Assembly: GCA_937901895.1 (NCBI GenBank)
Contig: CALGTD010000162.1
Span: 1-15,928 of the forward strand
DNA length: 15,928 nucleotides
Reading direction: 5' to 3'
DNA from: an uncultured Spartobacteria bacterium
Lineage (GTDB): Bacteria; Verrucomicrobiota; Verrucomicrobiia; Chthoniobacterales; JAATET01
Positions within the stretch are counted from its first letter, which is position 1; every line of letters begins with the position of its first letter. The notes under the pieces are model-generated. The model worked only from the letters and a program-made list of their open reading frames with translations. It did not search any database and had not been told where the DNA came from. Positions 14,644 to 15,928 of this stretch are shown here, in pieces. A program made the position numbers and the translations under genes.

Positions 14644-15734
14644 TTGCAGGCGTTCACTACGTAAAGAAGCCGCGAAAGAACGGACCTCCTTGCTGGTATG
14701 TCTATGCATACCGCGGTGGGCCACAGATCGCGCGTCATATTGGGTGGCAGCGTCCGAAACTATCAACCTCCGAGCTTCGCCGCTTGATTGAAGCGGCAAA
14801 GCCAGTTGTCATCGAACCCCAGCCCACGCTTAGATCGCTCATTCGGGCATGGAGACCCGCGAGCCCCGACTGGACCTCGCTAGCTGCCACAACTCAAAAG
14901 ACATGGGGGTCGGCGCTGGATCGCATCGAGGAGAAGTGGGGCGATACGCCACTTACCGTCTGGGCGGACCCAAGAATGACGGCCAAGGTGGTTGCATGGC
15001 GCGACTCTCGTGCAGATACGCCGCGCGGTGCTGACATCGGGGTCGTCGTTCTACGAGCCCTCTTGGAATTCGGAAGGCTGCGTGGACAGGTCCCGATAAA
15101 TGTCGCGAGCCGGATCCCCAAGCTCTACAAGGGCGGCGCCAGAGCCAGCATCATCTGGTCATACGACGAAATCGAAAGGTTCGCCAGTGCTGCAGCCGAG
15201 CTAGGTGTGCCGCACATCGCCGATGGTGTTAAGCTGGCCGCATTGACGGGCCTGCGGCGCGCTGACCTCGTCTCGCTGACCTGGGATGAAATTCTTCCCC
15301 ATGCCATCCAGAAGAAGGCCGCAAAAATCAGCAAGGGCAAGCGTCGCTTCGCGGTAATCCCCCGCATTCCCGAGCTGGACGCCCACCTTGAGCTGCTCCG
15401 CGGCAGGATGAGAAAGTCGGGCGTCAACAACGTGCTCGTGAATAGCCGTGGCGTGGCATGGAGCGGCGATGGCTTCGGAACAAGTTTCAATCGCGTGCGT
15501 GACTACGCGCGCATTGTTCACGTCGACGACGAGACGGGCAGAACGACAGCTAAGCATATCCACGACTTGCGTGGCACCTTCTGCACCAAGCTACTGCGCG
15601 CGGGATTGTCCAATGAAGAGGTCGCCGAGATCATGGGCTGGGCGCCCGACCAGGTGGCTGGCATTAGGCGGAGCTACGTAGACCAGAGCGCGATTGTGCG
15701 CGCGATCGGGGAGCGGATCAGTGGAACGTTGTGA
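14640..15734 (+). CDS. Tyrosine recombinase / phage-type integrase
   Basis: A predicted 364-residue site-specific recombinase. Catalytic positions are visible: Arg in LAALTGLRRADL (R206), a lysine-rich turn SKGKRRF (231-237), HDLR (308-311), the GW of EIMGW (333-334) in place of the third His, and the nucleophile Tyr in IRRSYVDQS (346). The N-terminal 55 residues start VIAGVHYVKKPRKNGP and probably bind the arm-type sites; the core-binding part is about 60-160. I use GTG 14640, which overlaps the stop of the small gene as GTGA; GTG 14619 in the same frame adds seven residues. It would insert or excise the element by cutting at attachment sites. It reads towards a tRNA-Gly gene 146 bases further on, a common target of this family. 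All key residues are present, so it is probably active. Confidence 0.94.
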   Translation: MIAGVHYVKKPRKNGPPCWYVYAYRGGPQIARHIGWQRPKLSTSELRRLIEAAKPVVIEPQPTLRSLIRAWRPASPDWTSLAATTQKTWGSALDRIEEKWGDTPLTVWADPRMTAKVVAWRDSRADTPRGADIGVVVLRALLEFGRLRGQVPINVASRIPKLYKGGARASIIWSYDEIERFASAAAELGVPHIADGVKLAALTGLRRADLVSLTWDEILPHAIQKKAAKISKGKRRFAVIPRIPELDAHLELLRGRMRKSGVNNVLVNSRGVAWSGDGFGTSFNRVRDYARIVHVDDETGRTTAKHIHDLRGTFCTKLLRAGLSNEEVAEIMGWAPDQVAGIRRSYVDQSAIVRAIGERISGTL

Positions 15735-15827
15735 TCCATTTCACCCCCGGAAACGCCAAACTGCAATTGGGATATTGACGCAAGCATCATCGACGTGGCA
15801 CTCGCCGAGCGCGCTTTGAGGTCGAAG

Positions 15828-15847
15828 CTGTAAACCGCCCTGTAAAC
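15828..15847. repeat. Direct repeat CTGTAAAC, two copies
   Basis: CTGTAAAC occurs at 15828-15835 and 15840-15847, one period being 12 bases, between the integrase stop and the tRNA. Closely spaced short direct repeats next to a recombination site can be arm-type binding sites for the integrase or sites for an excisionase. With only two copies this could be chance. The rest of the gap (15735-15880) shows no gene or clear terminator. Confidence 0.4.
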
Positions 15848-15880
15848 TTTCAGGCCAGACTGCAGCTAAGTGATTGAAAT

Positions 15881-15928
15881 GCGGGTGTAGCTCAATGGTA
15901 GAGCAGAAGCTTCCCAAGCTTACGACGA
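15881..15928 (+). tRNA. tRNA-Gly (anticodon CCC), 5' part, cut by window end
   Basis: The sequence starts with acceptor strand GCGGGTG, then TA, the D arm GCTC-AATGGTA-GAGC, and the anticodon loop TTCCCAA at 15911-15917 with anticodon CCC at 15913-15915. It closely resembles bacterial tRNA-Gly(CCC), which reads GGG codons. About 48 of the usual 74 or so bases are in the window; the T arm and 3' acceptor strand lie beyond it. It lies 146 bases after the integrase, so it may be or contain the attachment site of the element. Confidence 0.9.

Noticed and set aside
1..15928. CRISPR array or insertion sequence
   Set aside because: No regularly spaced repeats and no transposase or terminal inverted repeats were found.

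Overview
The window looks like a piece of a GC-rich alphaproteobacterial chromosome. The partial tRNA-Gly(CCC) at the right edge has a sequence typical of that class, and the codon use is GC-rich. A sphingomonad-type host would fit, but that is an inference. Most of the window is a defence operon next to an integrase module, as at the end of an integrative element.

Region 1 (183-12179, all minus strand, read right to left) is a seven-gene restriction-type operon. In transcription order: a type III Res-like DEAD/DEAH ATPase with a C-terminal PD-(D/E)XK nuclease; a separate PD-(D/E)XK nuclease; a DUF262-HNH (GmrSD-like) nuclease; a beta-class DNA methyltransferase with a long C-terminal extension; a DUF2971 protein; a small GIY-YIG nuclease; and a RelE/ParE-fold domain fused to a UvrD-type helicase. 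Four junctions overlap by 1-4 bases (GTGA, TAATG, TGATG, ATGA), so the genes are probably co-translated. One methyltransferase is thus linked to four predicted nuclease modules and two helicase or translocase motors. This is more than a standard two-gene type III restriction-modification system, and it is the best candidate here for an undescribed composite system.

Region 2 (12180-13335) holds an unrecognised 208-residue protein with a possible weak terminator downstream, a run of ten C upstream of the operon, and a non-coding stretch with four stem-loops in a row.

Region 3 (13336-15734) is a maintenance and integration module. It has a 155-residue protein with HUH-like Rep motifs, an XRE-type regulator in the same direction, and, divergently, a small conserved-type protein coupled by GTGA to a tyrosine recombinase. 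The octamer CACACATG (or its complement) occurs twice in the rep-like promoter and once between the regulator and the small gene, which suggests one repressor controls replication and integration genes. Both promoters I can propose place the transcription start only a few bases before the start codon, so leaderless translation is likely.

Region 4 (15735-15928) has a pair of short direct repeats and then the 5' part of tRNA-Gly(CCC), cut by the window end. This tRNA is a plausible attachment site, but the matching repeat at the far end is not visible here.

No CRISPR array, rRNA or insertion sequence was seen.
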